A stretch of 41,977 bases of DNA from RGIG3513 sp045658985 (GTDB lineage: Bacteria; Bacillota; Clostridia; Oscillospirales; Butyricicoccaceae): NCBI GenBank assembly GCA_045658985.1, contig JAZOWC010000037.1, positions 1 to 41,977 of the forward strand. The letters run 5' to 3'. Below, in pieces: positions 41,911-41,977 of this stretch. The number at the start of each line of letters is the position of its first letter. Positions within the stretch are counted from its first letter, which is position 1. The notes under the pieces were generated by a model. That model was not told where the DNA came from. It saw only the letters and a program-made list of their open reading frames with translations, and did not search any database. Made by a program: the position numbers and the translations under genes.

Positions 41911-41977
41911 GCTTTTACAAAACTATTTTTTCAATTTTTGTATTTTTTGTTTAATAATACACAAAAACGTCATTATA

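Noticed and set aside
1..41977. Mobile element, prophage, CRISPR array or defence island
   Set aside because: No transposase, integrase, phage structural gene, spacer-repeat pattern or known defence gene was seen; nearly all genes are core housekeeping genes in conserved order.

Overview
The window reads as a chromosomal core region of a low-to-moderate GC, endospore-forming Firmicute of the Clostridia (Oscillospiraceae/Ruminococcaceae-like is my best guess; the exact genus cannot be read from sequence alone). Support comes from DUF4364, DUF3048 (YerB), CD1247-type, TIGR04086, YqeG and DUF1858 proteins, SepF/YggT/DivIVA division genes, CwlD and SpoIID-family sporulation/cell-wall proteins, a SigH-like sigma factor, RqcH, and the order miaB-mutS-mutL-miaA-hfq. 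I recognise 43 coding regions, packed with many 1-29 nt overlaps. I see no tRNA, rRNA, CRISPR array, insertion sequence, prophage or attachment site, and no gene-free stretch over 300 bases; the longest gaps (about 140-180 nt) hold promoters and terminators.

Layout. 19-3804 (+): DUF4364 regulator-like protein, YerB-like lipoprotein, lipoate-protein ligase and an orphan BMP-family lipoprotein, ended by a bidirectional terminator. 3855-6759 (-): yajC, a TIGR04086 membrane protein, a CwlD-like amidase and radA. 6826-11838 (-): SpoIID/SPOR protein, queA, rmuC, tgt. 11923-17736 (-): efp and a Cys/Asp-rich CD1247-type protein, a terminator, then cdd, mnmA, tcdA, lspA, rluD, a Cof-type phosphatase and an ArsC/Spx-like protein. 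17811-20223 (-): yqeG, an AP-endonuclease-2-fold protein and an M24 aminopeptidase. 20300-21073 (+): a lone gene for a degenerate GH18-like protein. 21126-25489 (-): sepF, yggT, divIVA, ileS. 25593-34037 (-): miaB, mutS, mutL, miaA, hfq and an HlyD-like membrane protein. 34145-34840 (-): an unknown anchored protein. 35021-37234 (+): a glycosyltransferase-4/pyruvyltransferase fusion. 37261-40551 (-): trmK, rqcH and a short pyruvate-kinase-like protein. 40620-41836 (-): sigH-like sigma factor, zinc-ribbon protein, DUF1858 protein.

Together the genes serve RNA modification (queA, tgt, mnmA, tcdA, miaA, miaB, trmK, rluD), translation and its quality control (ileS, efp, rqcH, hfq), DNA repair (radA, rmuC, mutS, mutL), division and envelope (sepF, divIVA, yggT, lspA, yajC, cwlD, spoIID-like, GT4/CsaB fusion).

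Most of this is ordinary. The best leads for something less ordinary are a 10-bp inverted repeat in the hfq leader that encloses the ribosome binding site and part of the start codon; a terminator hairpin whose 3' arm is the only ribosome binding site for the next gene; the GT4-pyruvyltransferase fusion; a pyruvate kinase without its C-terminal domain next to rqcH; a GH18-like protein that has lost its catalytic acids; and a 9-cysteine Cys/Asp patch in the CD1247-type protein.
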